Shown piece by piece: positions 1-9,050 of a stretch of 33,198 nucleotides of DNA. The DNA is from Sulfolobaceae archaeon (lineage in GTDB: Archaea; Thermoproteota; Thermoprotei_A; Sulfolobales; Sulfolobaceae). The notes below the pieces were generated by a model. That model saw only the letters and a list, made by a program, of their open reading frames with translations. It searched no databases and was not told where the DNA came from. Location: contig JAPNVD010000023.1 of assembly GCA_026627305.1 (NCBI GenBank), forward strand, positions 1 through 33,198, given 5' to 3'. The translations under genes were made by a program, and so were the position numbers. Positions within the stretch are counted from its first letter, which is position 1, and every line of letters starts with the position of its first letter.

Positions 1-183
1 CCTAACAGAACCATCAGAAAACCTAACAGGAACCTTAACCTGAACAACCCTCTCAGGAGTAGACAAAACCTCAACAGCATTATCATCAAGACCCAAAAAA
101 GAAGCAACATAACGCAACTTCTTAACCTGCTCATCGTATAAACTTATGCCTTCTTGAGCCTGAATCTGAAGGAGGTTTAACAT
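1..183 (-). CDS. gdhA: Glutamate dehydrogenase, N-terminal part (runs off left edge)
   Basis: Only the first 61 codons are present. The protein begins MLNLLQIQAQ and continues with LYDEQVKKLRYVASFLGLDD and then VLSTPERVVQVKVPVRFSDG. The 'QVKKL...LGLD' segment followed by 'PERVIQVK(I/V)P(V/I)' is the usual N-terminus of archaeal hexameric glutamate dehydrogenases, which interconvert glutamate and 2-oxoglutarate plus ammonia with NAD(P). The ATG at 183 is the best start because no ATG, GTG or TTG lies in frame just upstream. TATA-like AT stretches lie at about 200-210 and 218-225 on the minus strand. The catalytic lysine region and the nucleotide-binding domain lie outside the window, so cofactor preference cannot be judged. 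Recognised from sequence pattern only. Confidence 0.85.
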   Translation of the reverse strand, partial: MLNLLQIQAQEGISLYDEQVKKLRYVASFLGLDDNAVEVLSTPERVVQVKVPVRFSDGSVR

Positions 184-545
184 GCTCTTACCAAGTATAA
201 TATTAAATTTTCAAGAGATTTAAACTTTACTTCTCATATTTATATTAGTATAAATCGACCTTTCATTTCGTTTAATTAATATAAGCTTACGCTAACCTTA
301 AATTAGATATCACTTATATTTAAAGATAATTCATTAAAAATATAATTATTATATCTCTTCCTATGCATTATTACGTATACCTTCTTGTTTATAAATAAAT
401 TTAAAATTAACGTTTTCTCACTAATGAGAGCTATACAGATACTTATGTTGTATAAATTTGTTTATTATGTTATGCTCTAAATAGAGTATAGGGCATCTTA
501 ACAAAAAAGAAGATTTTAATAATTATAGTTCAATATCAATTTAAG
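184..545. other. Gene-free AT-rich spacer between divergent gdhA and the ParA-like gene
   Basis: About 360 bases of very AT-rich DNA with no open frame of credible length. It must hold the promoter of gdhA (minus strand, near 200-225) and of the ParA-like gene (plus strand, TTTAATAATT near 514-523, about 28 bases before the GTG start). I see no tRNA, box C/D RNA, long inverted repeat or mobile-element remnant in it. Confidence 0.5.
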
Positions 546-1268
546 GTGCCATTCAAATTAAGTGTCATAGGCTTTAAAGGCGGGTCTGGAAAGTCATTAA
601 TAACTTATTTTATAGCTAAGGAATTATCACAAACCTTAAAAATACTTTTGATAGATAAGACTTATTCAGCTAGCATAAGTTCTCTTTTTAAGATAAGTGA
701 TAGCATATTTTCTGGCATAAATTATGAAAAAACACTAGGTAATTTAACAGTTATTAACGCTTCATATTCTTCAGATCATTTTTCGGAAGATAAATTAATG
801 GAAGTGTATAGAAAATACGGTAATGAATATGACGTAATTCTCCTAGATAACCCTTCTTATCCTTCTGATCCTTATTTAATCAAAGAAATTGAGGTATACT
901 ATAAAATATTTAAACAATATACTTACAATATTTTGTTAGTCTTATCAGAAGAGGAAATTGATTATTCAATCCCACTCCAATATCTTCCTAAGCTAGAGAA
1001 ATATCTTAAAGATTTAATTTCAGCCCAACTTAAAATAGAATTGCCTGAAACCTTAAAGCCTGTAATTGTTAGAGCTATAGCCCTCAATAGATATCAACGA
1101 GAAACTATACCTTCTTGGTTAGAGGAGAACTTTCCTGGCTTGCCTAAATTTAAAATATCATCCCTTAATGTTCTAAGTATAGATAAAATACTAGAAATTC
1201 CAACACCGCCAGAATTAAAAAGTCTAGCAAAATACATTGAAGGCTTAGTATATGAACATATTTACTAA
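546..1268 (+). CDS. Orphan ParA/MinD-like P-loop ATPase
   Basis: The 240-residue protein opens with a deviant Walker A motif KGGSGKS at residues 11-17, with the extra lysine before GG that marks the ParA/MinD/SIMIBI class. A beta strand ending in LLIDK follows at about residue 35, and a switch-like strand 'DVILLDNPS' near residue 80. These proteins are ATP-driven dimerising switches for positioning DNA, membranes or protein complexes. It has no membrane-targeting helix or helix-turn-helix that I can see, and no ParB or SegB gene follows it. The GTG start at 546 lies about 28 bases after a TATA-like stretch, which suggests a leaderless transcript. Its 3' end overlaps the convergent radical-SAM gene by four bases. 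Cargo unknown; a plasmid-derived partition ATPase is an alternative origin. Confidence 0.75.
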   Translation: MPFKLSVIGFKGGSGKSLITYFIAKELSQTLKILLIDKTYSASISSLFKISDSIFSGINYEKTLGNLTVINASYSSDHFSEDKLMEVYRKYGNEYDVILLDNPSYPSDPYLIKEIEVYYKIFKQYTYNILLVLSEEEIDYSIPLQYLPKLEKYLKDLISAQLKIELPETLKPVIVRAIALNRYQRETIPSWLEENFPGLPKFKISSLNVLSIDKILEIPTPPELKSLAKYIEGLVYEHIY

Positions 1269-2341
1269 TACGGACATGCAGGATCTTCTGCTAGAGGATC
1301 ACCGCTAACTGCATATGCTCTAGCTCTTGAACCGCCACATAAATCTGCAAATTCACAAGAACCACACTTTCCTTTTAATTTACCCGCTCTAATCATCTTC
1401 AATATTTCGTTATTCCTATATATCTCTACTATACTCTTTTTCCTTACATTACCTAATGCTAGTGGTAAAAATCCACTAGGATAAACGGTGCCATCATAAG
1501 CTACGAAAAGAACACCTGCACCATCTCTAGTTGGCATTATGGACTTATCAATCTCATACTTGGGTTCACCCATTAATTTCTTTAATTTTGAAAGCAGCTC
1601 ATTATAACTAATTGATTCATAACTTATTCCCTTCAGCCTCTCAATTTTAGCTCTTCTATAGAATGGACCTTCTACAGTTCTAACCGATATTCCGTATTTA
1701 GTTACATCTACTAAGAACTGGATTACATCCATATACTTATCTTTTTCTATATCGAGTTCCATGGTTCCCCTTCCCACGGGAATTAAAAAGAAGACTTCCC
1801 ACACTCTTATTCCTAAATCATAAATTAACTTAACTATATCAGGGAGCTCAGGAAAAGACTTCTTCCAAACTAAAGTATTTACTTGCATCATCAAACCTGC
1901 TTCTAATCCTCTCTTTATACCTTCAATAGCATACTTATAACTACCTAAACCTCTAAGCCAATCGTGAGTTTGAGGAGTAGCACCATCAAGGCTAATAGAA
2001 GCGTAGACTGCACCGGCTTCCTTTAATTTTTTCATAGTGTCTCCGAGTATTCTCTCGCTAGGTGATGGAGCAACCGAAGGAATTAGACCTAAATCGTGAG
2101 CATAGCTTATTAATTCGTAAATATCAGCCCTACTTAACGGATCACCACCAGTAAATACAACAACCACTTTATTTCCAAAATCTGCTATATCATGTAAAAG
2201 CTTCTTACCTTCCTCAGTTGTTAACTCCCCTGGTAAAGGGTTACTAATGGCATTCGCTCTGCAATGCTTACAAGTTAATGGGCATGCTTTAGTGGTCTCC
2301 CAAAATATTAGATGTGGTGCATATTCGAACTTACTTGCCAT
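1265..2341 (-). CDS. ahbD: Radical SAM/SPASM protein, probable heme synthase AhbD
   Basis: The radical-SAM CxxxCxxC motif is at C20-C24-C27, followed by a GGDPL (GGE-type) motif near residue 65. The C-terminal SPASM region has C326, C329, C335 and C356 in the pattern CGSC-x5[10 protein letters not shown]...DPACPY. The sequence 'YPSGFLPL' near residue 287, with Ser where relatives carry Cys, is typical of the AhbD / TIGR04053 group. AhbD converts Fe-coproporphyrin III to heme b by oxidative decarboxylation of two propionates in the siroheme-dependent pathway used by many archaea. The divergent neighbour looks like AhbC, the preceding step, which supports the call; AhbA/AhbB are not in this window. 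Start ATG at 2341 sits about 26 bases after a TATA-like box. Another SPASM function (peptide maturase) is the main alternative. Confidence 0.7.
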   Translation of the reverse strand: MASKFEYAPHLIFWETTKACPLTCKHCRANAISNPLPGELTTEEGKKLLHDIADFGNKVVVVFTGGDPLSRADIYELISYAHDLGLIPSVAPSPSERILGDTMKKLKEAGAVYASISLDGATPQTHDWLRGLGSYKYAIEGIKRGLEAGLMMQVNTLVWKKSFPELPDIVKLIYDLGIRVWEVFFLIPVGRGTMELDIEKDKYMDVIQFLVDVTKYGISVRTVEGPFYRRAKIERLKGISYESISYNELLSKLKKLMGEPKYEIDKSIMPTRDGAGVLFVAYDGTVYPSGFLPLALGNVRKKSIVEIYRNNEILKMIRAGKLKGKCGSCEFADLCGGSRARAYAVSGDPLAEDPACPY

Positions 2342-2362
2342 GAACTCTAACTCGTTAAATTC

Positions 2363-2372
2363 CTTTTAATAT
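2363..2372 (-). promoter_or_regulatory. TATA-like box for ahbD
   Basis: ATATTAAAAG on the minus strand is centred 26 bases before the ahbD ATG, the spacing expected for a leaderless Sulfolobales transcript. It shares the 101-base spacer with the ahbC promoter. Confidence 0.5.
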
Positions 2373-2411
2373 TTAATTCTAGATTATTTCATAATTGCTT
2401 TCTTAAAAAAT

Positions 2412-2419
2412 CTTAAAAC
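2412..2419 (+). promoter_or_regulatory. TATA-like box for ahbC
   Basis: CTTAAAAC is centred 27 bases before the GTG start of ahbC, consistent with leaderless transcription and supporting the GTG start at 2443. Confidence 0.5.
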
Positions 2420-2442
2420 TATACAAATAAAGCATCTTAACT

Positions 2443-3585
2443 GTGATACCAGTTAGTGTGTTAGTAACCAATAGAGGTACAGTATCCTTCAAGATTAAGG
2501 GCGAATTCAACAGGGAGAAACCAAGTAACTTTAGCCAGGTTTTCAGACCTGTTATTACATGGAATCTAACATATAAATGCAATCTTCTTTGCAAGCATTG
2601 TTACATTAACGCATCTCCTAAAGGAAGTGAGGGGTTAAACACTAACGAAGCATTAAACTTAGTGGATCAGATGGCTGAACTAAAGATTCCCCTATTGATA
2701 CTTAGTGGTGGAGAGCCATTATTAAGAAGGGATTTTTTCGAAATAGCGCAAAGAGCATCATCATATGGCATAAAACTAGCATTATCAACTAATGGTACAT
2801 TAATAACAAAAGATATTGCTAAGAAACTTAAAGATCTGAAATTCATGTATATTGGTATTAGCTTAGATAGCCCCTATCCAGAATGGCACGATTACTTCAG
2901 AGGTGTTAAAGGGGCTTTTGAGATGACAGTTAGGGGAATAAAAAATGCATTAGAAGAGGGATTAGATGTAGGTTTGAGGTTTACGATAACGGCTAAGAAC
3001 ATACAACATCTAGATGATTATTTTAAACTAGCCGAAAGTTTAGGTGTTCATAGAATTACATTTTATCATATCTCTGCAAGCGGAAGGGCTAAAGAATTAA
3101 ATAGAGAATGGTTATACACTCCAGGACAATATAAAGTATTCATGAATAAACTGATAGAATACGCTAAGAAGTATGAAGGAAAGATAGAAATTGAAACAAC
3201 GCTAGGCACTTTTGACGGAATTTATATAGCAAGTGTTATTAGCGAAAACGAAAATGAGTTCCAACAATATTTAAGATTTGTTGAGTCAACTGGCGGTTGT
3301 GGAAGAAAGATGATATCTATTTATCCTAATGGAGATGTATATCCTTGCCAGTTCATTGATTTTATAAAGCTTGGTAACGTGAAGGAAAAACCGTTAAAGG
3401 AAATACTGAATAATGTTCCTGACTTATTCATCAATACAGATAGATATCTTAATGGAGAAAAATGTGGCAAATGCTTATTTAAATCAGTATGTAAAGGAGG
3501 AGATAGAGCTAGAGCTTATTACTGGGGCGGTGGAGAGTCAGGTGATGACGTGTTATGTCCAATACCCTATCTATTGAAGACCTAG
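2443..3585 (+). CDS. ahbC: Radical SAM/SPASM protein, probable AhbC (12,18-didecarboxysiroheme deacetylase)
   Basis: The 380-residue protein has the radical-SAM motif CNLLCKHC at C46-C50-C53, an SGGEPL motif at about residue 88, and '[12 protein letters not shown]' near 149-160, typical of the NirJ/AhbC branch. Auxiliary cluster ligands are seen at C286, C302 (DVYPC), C341, C344, C350 and C372, in a SPASM-type CGKC-x5-C...RARAYY arrangement. AhbC removes the two acetate side chains of 12,18-didecarboxysiroheme to give Fe-coproporphyrin III, the substrate of AhbD. The gene is divergent from the AhbD-like gene across 101 bases, as expected for a shared pathway. Its 3' end overlaps convergent proC by 15 bases. 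A NirJ-like or peptide-modifying role is possible but less likely in an aerobic thermoacidophile rich in heme oxidases. Confidence 0.65.
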   Translation: MIPVSVLVTNRGTVSFKIKGEFNREKPSNFSQVFRPVITWNLTYKCNLLCKHCYINASPKGSEGLNTNEALNLVDQMAELKIPLLILSGGEPLLRRDFFEIAQRASSYGIKLALSTNGTLITKDIAKKLKDLKFMYIGISLDSPYPEWHDYFRGVKGAFEMTVRGIKNALEEGLDVGLRFTITAKNIQHLDDYFKLAESLGVHRITFYHISASGRAKELNREWLYTPGQYKVFMNKLIEYAKKYEGKIEIETTLGTFDGIYIASVISENENEFQQYLRFVESTGGCGRKMISIYPNGDVYPCQFIDFIKLGNVKEKPLKEILNNVPDLFINTDRYLNGEKCGKCLFKSVCKGGDRARAYYWGGGESGDDVLCPIPYLLKT

Positions 3586-4410
3586 TGCTCTTCTTATTTC
3601 TTTATCTATTTCATTTCCTATTTCAATAGACCTTTTATATGCAGCCTCTATCGTCTCCATTAGTGCGGATTTGACTCCTCTAGCTTCCATAACCATTAAT
3701 CCCCTTATAGTAGTACCAGCAGGTGTTGTAACTTCATCCCTAACTGAAATCGGATGAGAATTTCTAGCTTTAAGAAGTACTGCAGTACCTTCCATAACAT
3801 CTAAAATGGCATTATATGCTAATTCTCTAGGCATTCCTGATGCTACAGCACCCATAGTTAACGCATCTATTATTTCTGCTAAGAATGCTGGTCCGCTGCC
3901 TATTAACGCTGTCCATACATCAATGAACTCTTCTGGAACCCAATAAACTGTGCCCAAAAGTTTTAATAGGTTTTCAACAGCATCCTTATTTTTTCCATTA
4001 TTGGTAGCAACAGCTGTGGATGCCTTTTTTACCATAGCATTAACGTTTGTCATTGCCCTATAGACTTCAGCACCCTCTAATACGCTCTCTAAAGTTTTTA
4101 ACTTAACGCCAGCCATAACAGACACAACAATTTTACCCTTCCACCTATCTTTTCCTACCTGCTTGACAACAATTGGAAAATGCTGAGGCTTTACACTTAA
4201 AATAACTAATTTCCCTTCTTTAACTGCCTCATCGTTATCTCTAGTAGCTTTAGCACCCAGCTGTTCTGCGTTCCTTAAAGTTTCTTCTCTTCTCCCTGTA
4301 GCTATAACTTCGACGTCTTTGCAATTTTCTTTTACAGCTTTAATGATTGCAGAACCTATTTTGCCAGCTCCTAAAACGCTTATAACATTTATATCTTGAA
4401 TATTTGCCAT
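3571..4410 (-). CDS. proC: Pyrroline-5-carboxylate reductase
   Basis: The 279-residue protein has the N-terminal Rossmann motif GAGKIG (residues 14-19), then 'ATGRREE' at the end of the second strand, which suggests NADP binding, and 'VLSVKPQ' near residue 70. The C-terminal ProC signature is present as '[14 protein letters not shown]', '[12 protein letters not shown]' and '[11 protein letters not shown]'. ProC reduces pyrroline-5-carboxylate to proline in the last step of proline synthesis in the cytosol. Length is normal for the family. The neighbouring radical-SAM genes are not obviously linked to proline, so this is probably a monocistronic housekeeping gene. The short spacer upstream is AT-rich, but no box is placed convincingly. 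Confidence 0.93.
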   Translation of the reverse strand: MANIQDINVISVLGAGKIGSAIIKAVKENCKDVEVIATGRREETLRNAEQLGAKATRDNDEAVKEGKLVILSVKPQHFPIVVKQVGKDRWKGKIVVSVMAGVKLKTLESVLEGAEVYRAMTNVNAMVKKASTAVATNNGKNKDAVENLLKLLGTVYWVPEEFIDVWTALIGSGPAFLAEIIDALTMGAVASGMPRELAYNAILDVMEGTAVLLKARNSHPISVRDEVTTPAGTTIRGLMVMEARGVKSALMETIEAAYKRSIEIGNEIDKEIRRALGLQ

Positions 4411-4547
4411 TGTTATTTAATTTAAAATATACTAAGAAATATTTTTCGCTTAAATTGTGCATATTTTTATGACTTTAAATGGAAAAAAATTCTAGATAAT
4501 TGATTTAATGATTTTAATTCTTTATTGATTCGGAATTGAAACCAAAA

Positions 4548-4596
4548 TCTTTAAATTCTTATGATCTATATAATAATTTTGTATAATGATGGTGAT
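4548..4596 (+). promoter_or_regulatory. Promoter and Shine-Dalgarno site of the coupled radical-SAM operon
   Basis: TCTTTAAAT at 4548-4556 is a good TATA box and would start transcription near 4578, giving a leader of about 24 bases. That leader contains GGTGAT at 4591-4596, complementary to the 3' end of archaeal 16S rRNA and five bases before the ATG at 4602. This differs from most first genes in the window, which look leaderless. Confidence 0.5.
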
Positions 4597-4601
4597 TAAA
4601 C

Positions 4602-6119
4602 ATGAATAATAAGGATGAAGGAGAAAAAATCCAGAGTGGAGCCAATTATTATGGATCTGAAAATGTCATAGATCCTACTTCTTTAGTGGCTAAGTTTAGA
4701 AGCATTATAGATAATAAAGCAGCCAAGTGGATACTATCTAGGTTTGCAAAAGATCAGAAAGGACTTGAACACTTGCTTGCTGTATTTTCAGGTGTAGAAA
4801 AACCATCAAATCCAGTTGAATCTTTAGAGATCAAAGCTCTAGAAGCAATATTTAATGCAGGTGCTAAAGTTTTTGGCGTAAATGGCATTGATTCTTTAAA
4901 ATCGTGGCTTAAAGAAGCATACATTAGAAAAGCTATAGCTTTAACACTGAGAAGTGTTGCGATATATGGGATCACTAGACCACAAAAATTTGCAGCACCT
5001 TTACTAGTTGTCTGGAATTTCACTAAAATGTGTAACTTGAGATGTATGCATTGTTACGCTAATGCACTACAAGGACGTCCAGCACCCGGGGAATTAACCC
5101 TTGAACAAAAGTTAAAAGTAGTAGATATACTCGATGAAGCAGGCGTCACAATGATAGCCTTTTCAGGTGGAGAACCATTAATGAGTAGAGATTTCTGGAT
5201 AGTTGCTGAATATGCATCTAAAAAGGGCTTTTATACGTCTGTAGCAACCAATGGAACTTTATTATCATCTCCCTCTGTTGTTGATAGACTTGCAAAAGTT
5301 GGGATAAAATATGTGGAAATAAGTTTAGATGCGTTAAACCCAGAAATTCACAATAAATTTAGAGGGCAACCTAGAGCCTGGGAGAGAACAGTAGAGGGAA
5401 TAAAAAATGTTGTTAGTAAAGGAGTATTTGATACAGCAATAGCGGTTACTGCAACTAAGTTGAATTATGATGAAATTGATGACCTCTTAGAATTTGCTAT
5501 AAAATTAAAAGTTAAAAAATTCATTGTGTTTAACTTCGTTCCAACAGGCAGAGGCAGAGAAATAATAAATCTGGATCTTAGCCCGAGAGAAAGGGAAGAA
5601 CTCCTAAAAAGACTTTATGAGAAATGGCAAAAACTCACTGGTATAGATGTATTCTCTACTTCACCAACTTACTCACGAATAGGTGTTGAAAAAATCCTGG
5701 AAAAGGAGGGAATGAAGTATGCACCATCTCATTTCGCATACATAGATACTTCAATACCTGAAGGAGTAGGATTAGCTGAATTTATCGGTGGTTGTGGAGC
5801 AGGTAGAGTATACATAGCACTAGAAGATAACGGTGATATAGAACCTTGTGTTTACTTGCCTATAAAAGTTGGAAATATTTTGAAAGACGACTTTATGACT
5901 GTATGGAATGACTCTCAAGTCTTTAATGATTTGAGAGACAGAAATAAGTTATGGCCTGCATGTAGTAAATGCCCGTTCGTATATGTCTGTGGTGGTTGCA
6001 GGGCTAGAGCTTATTCGTATTATGGCAATTACTTAGCTCCAGATCCTGGATGCATATTAAATGAGAGATATTATAATGAGATACTTGCCTCATTCAATTT
6101 AACTATGGTGAAAAAATGA
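4602..6119 (+). CDS. Radical SAM/SPASM enzyme with long helical N-terminal extension, substrate unknown
   Basis: The first 130 or so residues are helix-forming and contain no cysteine. The radical-SAM motif CNLRCMHC follows at C144-C148-C151, with FSGGEPL about 35 residues later. The C-terminal SPASM region carries CSKCPFVYVCGGCRARAY at C454, C457, C463 and C466, with C484 in DPGCI, and further cysteines in GGCGAG and EPC near 400-420. At 505 residues it is over 100 longer than AhbC or AhbD because of the N-terminal extension. It overlaps the following B12-binding radical-SAM gene by four bases (ATGA), so the two are translationally coupled and probably act on one pathway. It lacks an N-terminal rubredoxin-like cysteine set, arguing against tetraether synthase (Tes). 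A heme-type or lipid-modifying role are both open. Confidence 0.75.
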   Translation: MNNKDEGEKIQSGANYYGSENVIDPTSLVAKFRSIIDNKAAKWILSRFAKDQKGLEHLLAVFSGVEKPSNPVESLEIKALEAIFNAGAKVFGVNGIDSLKSWLKEAYIRKAIALTLRSVAIYGITRPQKFAAPLLVVWNFTKMCNLRCMHCYANALQGRPAPGELTLEQKLKVVDILDEAGVTMIAFSGGEPLMSRDFWIVAEYASKKGFYTSVATNGTLLSSPSVVDRLAKVGIKYVEISLDALNPEIHNKFRGQPRAWERTVEGIKNVVSKGVFDTAIAVTATKLNYDEIDDLLEFAIKLKVKKFIVFNFVPTGRGREIINLDLSPREREELLKRLYEKWQKLTGIDVFSTSPTYSRIGVEKILEKEGMKYAPSHFAYIDTSIPEGVGLAEFIGGCGAGRVYIALEDNGDIEPCVYLPIKVGNILKDDFMTVWNDSQVFNDLRDRNKLWPACSKCPFVYVCGGCRARAYSYYGNYLAPDPGCILNERYYNEILASFNLTMVKK

Positions 6120-7519
6120 AAGTAGTTCTTACGTTTCCTCCTGACATACACAATCTTGAAATTTATAAAGTAACTGGAATTACAGCTCCTCCTTTAGGAT
6201 TAGCTTACATTGCCGCAGTTTTGGAAAAAGAAGGTCATAAGGTTTCGATTATAGATACACCCACACTGAAACTAACAATGAATGAATGGCTAAATGAAAT
6301 AAGGAGTCTTAAGCCAGATATTGTTGGTATATCCATGCAAACGCCAATGGCAAGCAAGGGTTATGCAGCTATTAAGAGAATTAAGGAGGAAATGCCCGAT
6401 GTAATAATTGTCACTGGGGGAACTCATCCGACTTATATGTATGAAGAGTCTTTGAAGTCTGGTGCCGATATCGTTGTCAGATTTGAAGGAGAATACACTA
6501 TGCGTGAACTTGTGAGTGTTATAGAAAGAAAAGGATTAGATAAGAAAACACTTAAAACAGTAAAAGGAATAGCATTTAAAGATAACGATCATATAATCGT
6601 AACACCTAATAGACCATTAATCCAAAATTTGGATGAACTACCATTTCCTGCAAGACATTTATTACCCATGAGTAAGTACACACTTTTTGGTAAGAATATT
6701 AATACAGCGCATCTAATGGCTAGCAGAGGTTGTCCTTATGGGTGCACATATTGTATTACAAGCTATTATTGGGGTAGAAGGATAAGGTTTAGATCGGCAA
6801 AAAATGTAGCGGATGAAGTTCAAGAGTTAGTCGAAAAATATAAGGCGAAGTACATCATCTTTACAGATGATGAATTAACAGCTGGTAAAAGGTTCCTTTA
6901 CGAATTTGTTAATGAGATTAAGCAAAGAGGGCTAGATATTAGATTTACCTGTGGATCTAGAGTTGATATAATTACTAAAGATCTAATGAAATTCCTATAT
7001 GATAACGGTTGCACTGCGATATACTTTGGTGTGGAATCTAGTAGCCAAGAAACTATAGATAAGATAGGTAAGAAGATAACCATAGAACAGGCTAAAAGGG
7101 TATTCGAGTGGAAAAAAGAGTTAAAGGGCTTTGCAACTGCCTCATTTATACTAGGTTTTCCATGGGAAACAATAGATGATATGAAGAATACCGTAGAGTT
7201 TTCAATCAAATTAGACCCTGATTACGCACAATATACTGTTTTAACTCCTTATCCAGGCACTCCGATTTATGATTACGCCTTAAAACATAACCTTATAACT
7301 GACTGGAACTGGGAGCATTATACAACATTAAGACCAGTAATGCGAGGATTTCATTTTACGTCTGAGCAGGCTGGAAAAATGTTAGGATACGCATATGCAA
7401 AGTTCTACCTTAGATTTAAATTCTTATGGAGAGAATTAAAAGCTCATAGATTGGGAGACTTATTACATATACTTATAACACAAGCACTACCGAAAATAAA
7501 AGACATGTTAACTTCATAA
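6116..7519 (+). CDS. Cobalamin-binding-domain radical SAM enzyme (GrsA/B-like class)
   Basis: Residues 1-140 form a B12-binding Rossmann-type domain: 'PPLGLAYIAAVLE' near residue 25, 'PDIVGISMQTP' near 68 and 'VTGGTHPT' near 100. The radical-SAM motif CPYGCTYC is at about C206-C210-C213, followed by 'FTDDEL', 'YFGVES' and 'GFPWET' strands of the elongator/MiaB-like barrel. The family transfers methyl groups or couples unactivated carbons; in Sulfolobales it includes the GDGT ring synthases GrsA and GrsB, which build cyclopentane rings in membrane lipids. At 467 residues this protein fits that class, and its C-terminal ~60 residues are basic and amphipathic, compatible with a membrane surface. 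Assignment to GrsA/B is inference; other B12 radical-SAM methyltransferases have the same layout. ATGA overlap with the upstream gene. Confidence 0.78.
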   Translation: MKVVLTFPPDIHNLEIYKVTGITAPPLGLAYIAAVLEKEGHKVSIIDTPTLKLTMNEWLNEIRSLKPDIVGISMQTPMASKGYAAIKRIKEEMPDVIIVTGGTHPTYMYEESLKSGADIVVRFEGEYTMRELVSVIERKGLDKKTLKTVKGIAFKDNDHIIVTPNRPLIQNLDELPFPARHLLPMSKYTLFGKNINTAHLMASRGCPYGCTYCITSYYWGRRIRFRSAKNVADEVQELVEKYKAKYIIFTDDELTAGKRFLYEFVNEIKQRGLDIRFTCGSRVDIITKDLMKFLYDNGCTAIYFGVESSSQETIDKIGKKITIEQAKRVFEWKKELKGFATASFILGFPWETIDDMKNTVEFSIKLDPDYAQYTVLTPYPGTPIYDYALKHNLITDWNWEHYTTLRPVMRGFHFTSEQAGKMLGYAYAKFYLRFKFLWRELKAHRLGDLLHILITQALPKIKDMLTS

Positions 7520-7520
7520 A

Positions 7521-9050
7521 TTATTCAGGTGGTAACTCCTTATAATTATAGGTGATGTTTATTCCTTCCTTCTTTAGTCTATAATGCTTTACTAGCTCAA
7601 AAGCTACTAAAGAAATTACTGCAATACTTATTAGTACGCCTATGTTAACGACGGCGGAGCCGTAATATATCTGGGAAAAGAACGCTGGAGAAACAGCACT
7701 ATAATAGAATATACTACCGACAGTTATAGCTAAACTAGCAAAAGAGAGTACCGATGAAATCAAAAGCTCAGGCTCACCATATTTTTTACCTATTCTAATA
7801 GCGGCTATGGTAGTTAACATGTATTGATAAACTACATAAATTATTAAATCAACTATTTCGCTAATAGTTAATCCAACTACGATCTCCAAATAATCGAAAA
7901 GTATTGCTAATGCACCAATTGTAAGTATAGCAATATAAGGAACTCCTCTTCTCACTGTGGAAAAGCTAGTTGGCATAGCCCTATCAAAGCTCATGGCAAA
8001 TAGCACCCTTGAAGGTATTGTCACGTTAATTATAAGGTACAAGATATCCCATGTCAACGCACCTGCAATAATTGTAAAAAATAGGAAGGGATTTTTCAGA
8101 GATGGTATTATAGCGAATGAAAGCATAGACGAGGGTGCAAAAGGTAGATTCCATCCATTTATCTCAACATATGTAAAGACATTAGCCCCTATTGTCCTCA
8201 CTATTACAGATACTAATAGCACCGTGAAGAGTACTGCAACGCTAAATGAACCTAATATGCCGAAGATAAACGCATTCTTTGATTTCTTTATCTCTCCATT
8301 GACCCAAATGCTTGCAGAGCTATAGAGATATACGCTTGTTATAATTAATCCAGTGAGAACTAATGTAGATAACGGGTTTAAGCCAATAATTTTGCTACCA
8401 CTAATTGCTGTAACATTAACAGCTTTAATAGAAGATAGATAAGACAAATATTCTGCATGACTCACCATAATGAGTGAGATAATAATTGCTATAGTGCCTA
8501 TGAGTTGCAAAAAGGTTAGTATATTTATTATCCTAGCCATATTCTTTACCGTCAATAAATTTATGAGCACAGCGATTATAATGAGCACGACTGTTAAAGC
8601 GAAAAGGTTTAGTGGAGTTCCAAGAGAATTCGCTAGACTTGTTAAATAAGGTAAATTGTACTCATAACCGATTATCTGAAGGACTGGGACTATAACTAAG
8701 GTAACTTCAAACATTGCGAGGATTGGTATGCCTAGTATGAAGAATGCTAAGTTACCAAAGGCTTCTACAAATCCCCATCTAGGACCCAAAAATCTTGATA
8801 TATAAATATAATCTCCACCAGTTAATGGTATCTCTTTAGATAGGTAAAAGTACATGAAGGAGATGGGTAATGTCATTAAACCTCCTAAGATAGCTGCTAA
8901 AATCCAGTTAGAACCTTGCAAAGCAAAGGCTATAGCTAAAGGGTAGAGTATTCCAGCAGCTGGTCCCATAAAAGAAAAATTTATGTTAAATACATCTAGA
9001 GTACTCAAGCTTCTAACTAGACCCGAACTTTCCCTCGCAAACTTTGCCAT
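7521..9050 (-). CDS. APC-superfamily amino acid permease
   Basis: The 509-residue protein has about 12 hydrophobic segments. The first span region reads 'NFSFMGPAAGILYPLAIAF', and the second loop contains 'PLTGGDYIYISRFLGP', the glycine-rich APC signature between TM2 and TM3. This family carries amino acids or polyamines across the cytoplasmic membrane by proton symport or exchange. Substrate cannot be read from the sequence. It converges on the B12 radical-SAM gene with a single base between stop codons, so there is no shared operon. A symmetric AT box ATTTTAAAAT at 9078-9087 lies about 32 bases before the ATG, giving a leader of only a few bases. Confidence 0.88.
   Translation of the reverse strand: MAKFARESSGLVRSLSTLDVFNINFSFMGPAAGILYPLAIAFALQGSNWILAAILGGLMTLPISFMYFYLSKEIPLTGGDYIYISRFLGPRWGFVEAFGNLAFFILGIPILAMFEVTLVIVPVLQIIGYEYNLPYLTSLANSLGTPLNLFALTVVLIIIAVLINLLTVKNMARIINILTFLQLIGTIAIIISLIMVSHAEYLSYLSSIKAVNVTAISGSKIIGLNPLSTLVLTGLIITSVYLYSSASIWVNGEIKKSKNAFIFGILGSFSVAVLFTVLLVSVIVRTIGANVFTYVEINGWNLPFAPSSMLSFAIIPSLKNPFLFFTIIAGALTWDILYLIINVTIPSRVLFAMSFDRAMPTSFSTVRRGVPYIAILTIGALAILFDYLEIVVGLTISEIVDLIIYVVYQYMLTTIAAIRIGKKYGEPELLISSVLSFASLAITVGSIFYYSAVSPAFFSQIYYGSAVVNIGVLISIAVISLVAFELVKHYRLKKEGINITYNYKELPPE

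Noticed and set aside
2403-2594. Minus-strand 63-codon frame over the start of ahbC
   Set aside because: It lies across the ahbC promoter and radical-SAM coding region and has no protein-like pattern.
4754-5023. Minus-strand 89-codon frame inside the 505-residue radical-SAM gene
   Set aside because: It is a shadow of a well-supported gene on the other strand.
7957-8325. Plus-strand 122-codon frame inside the permease gene
   Set aside because: The opposite strand encodes clear APC membrane spans; this frame has no motif or promoter.
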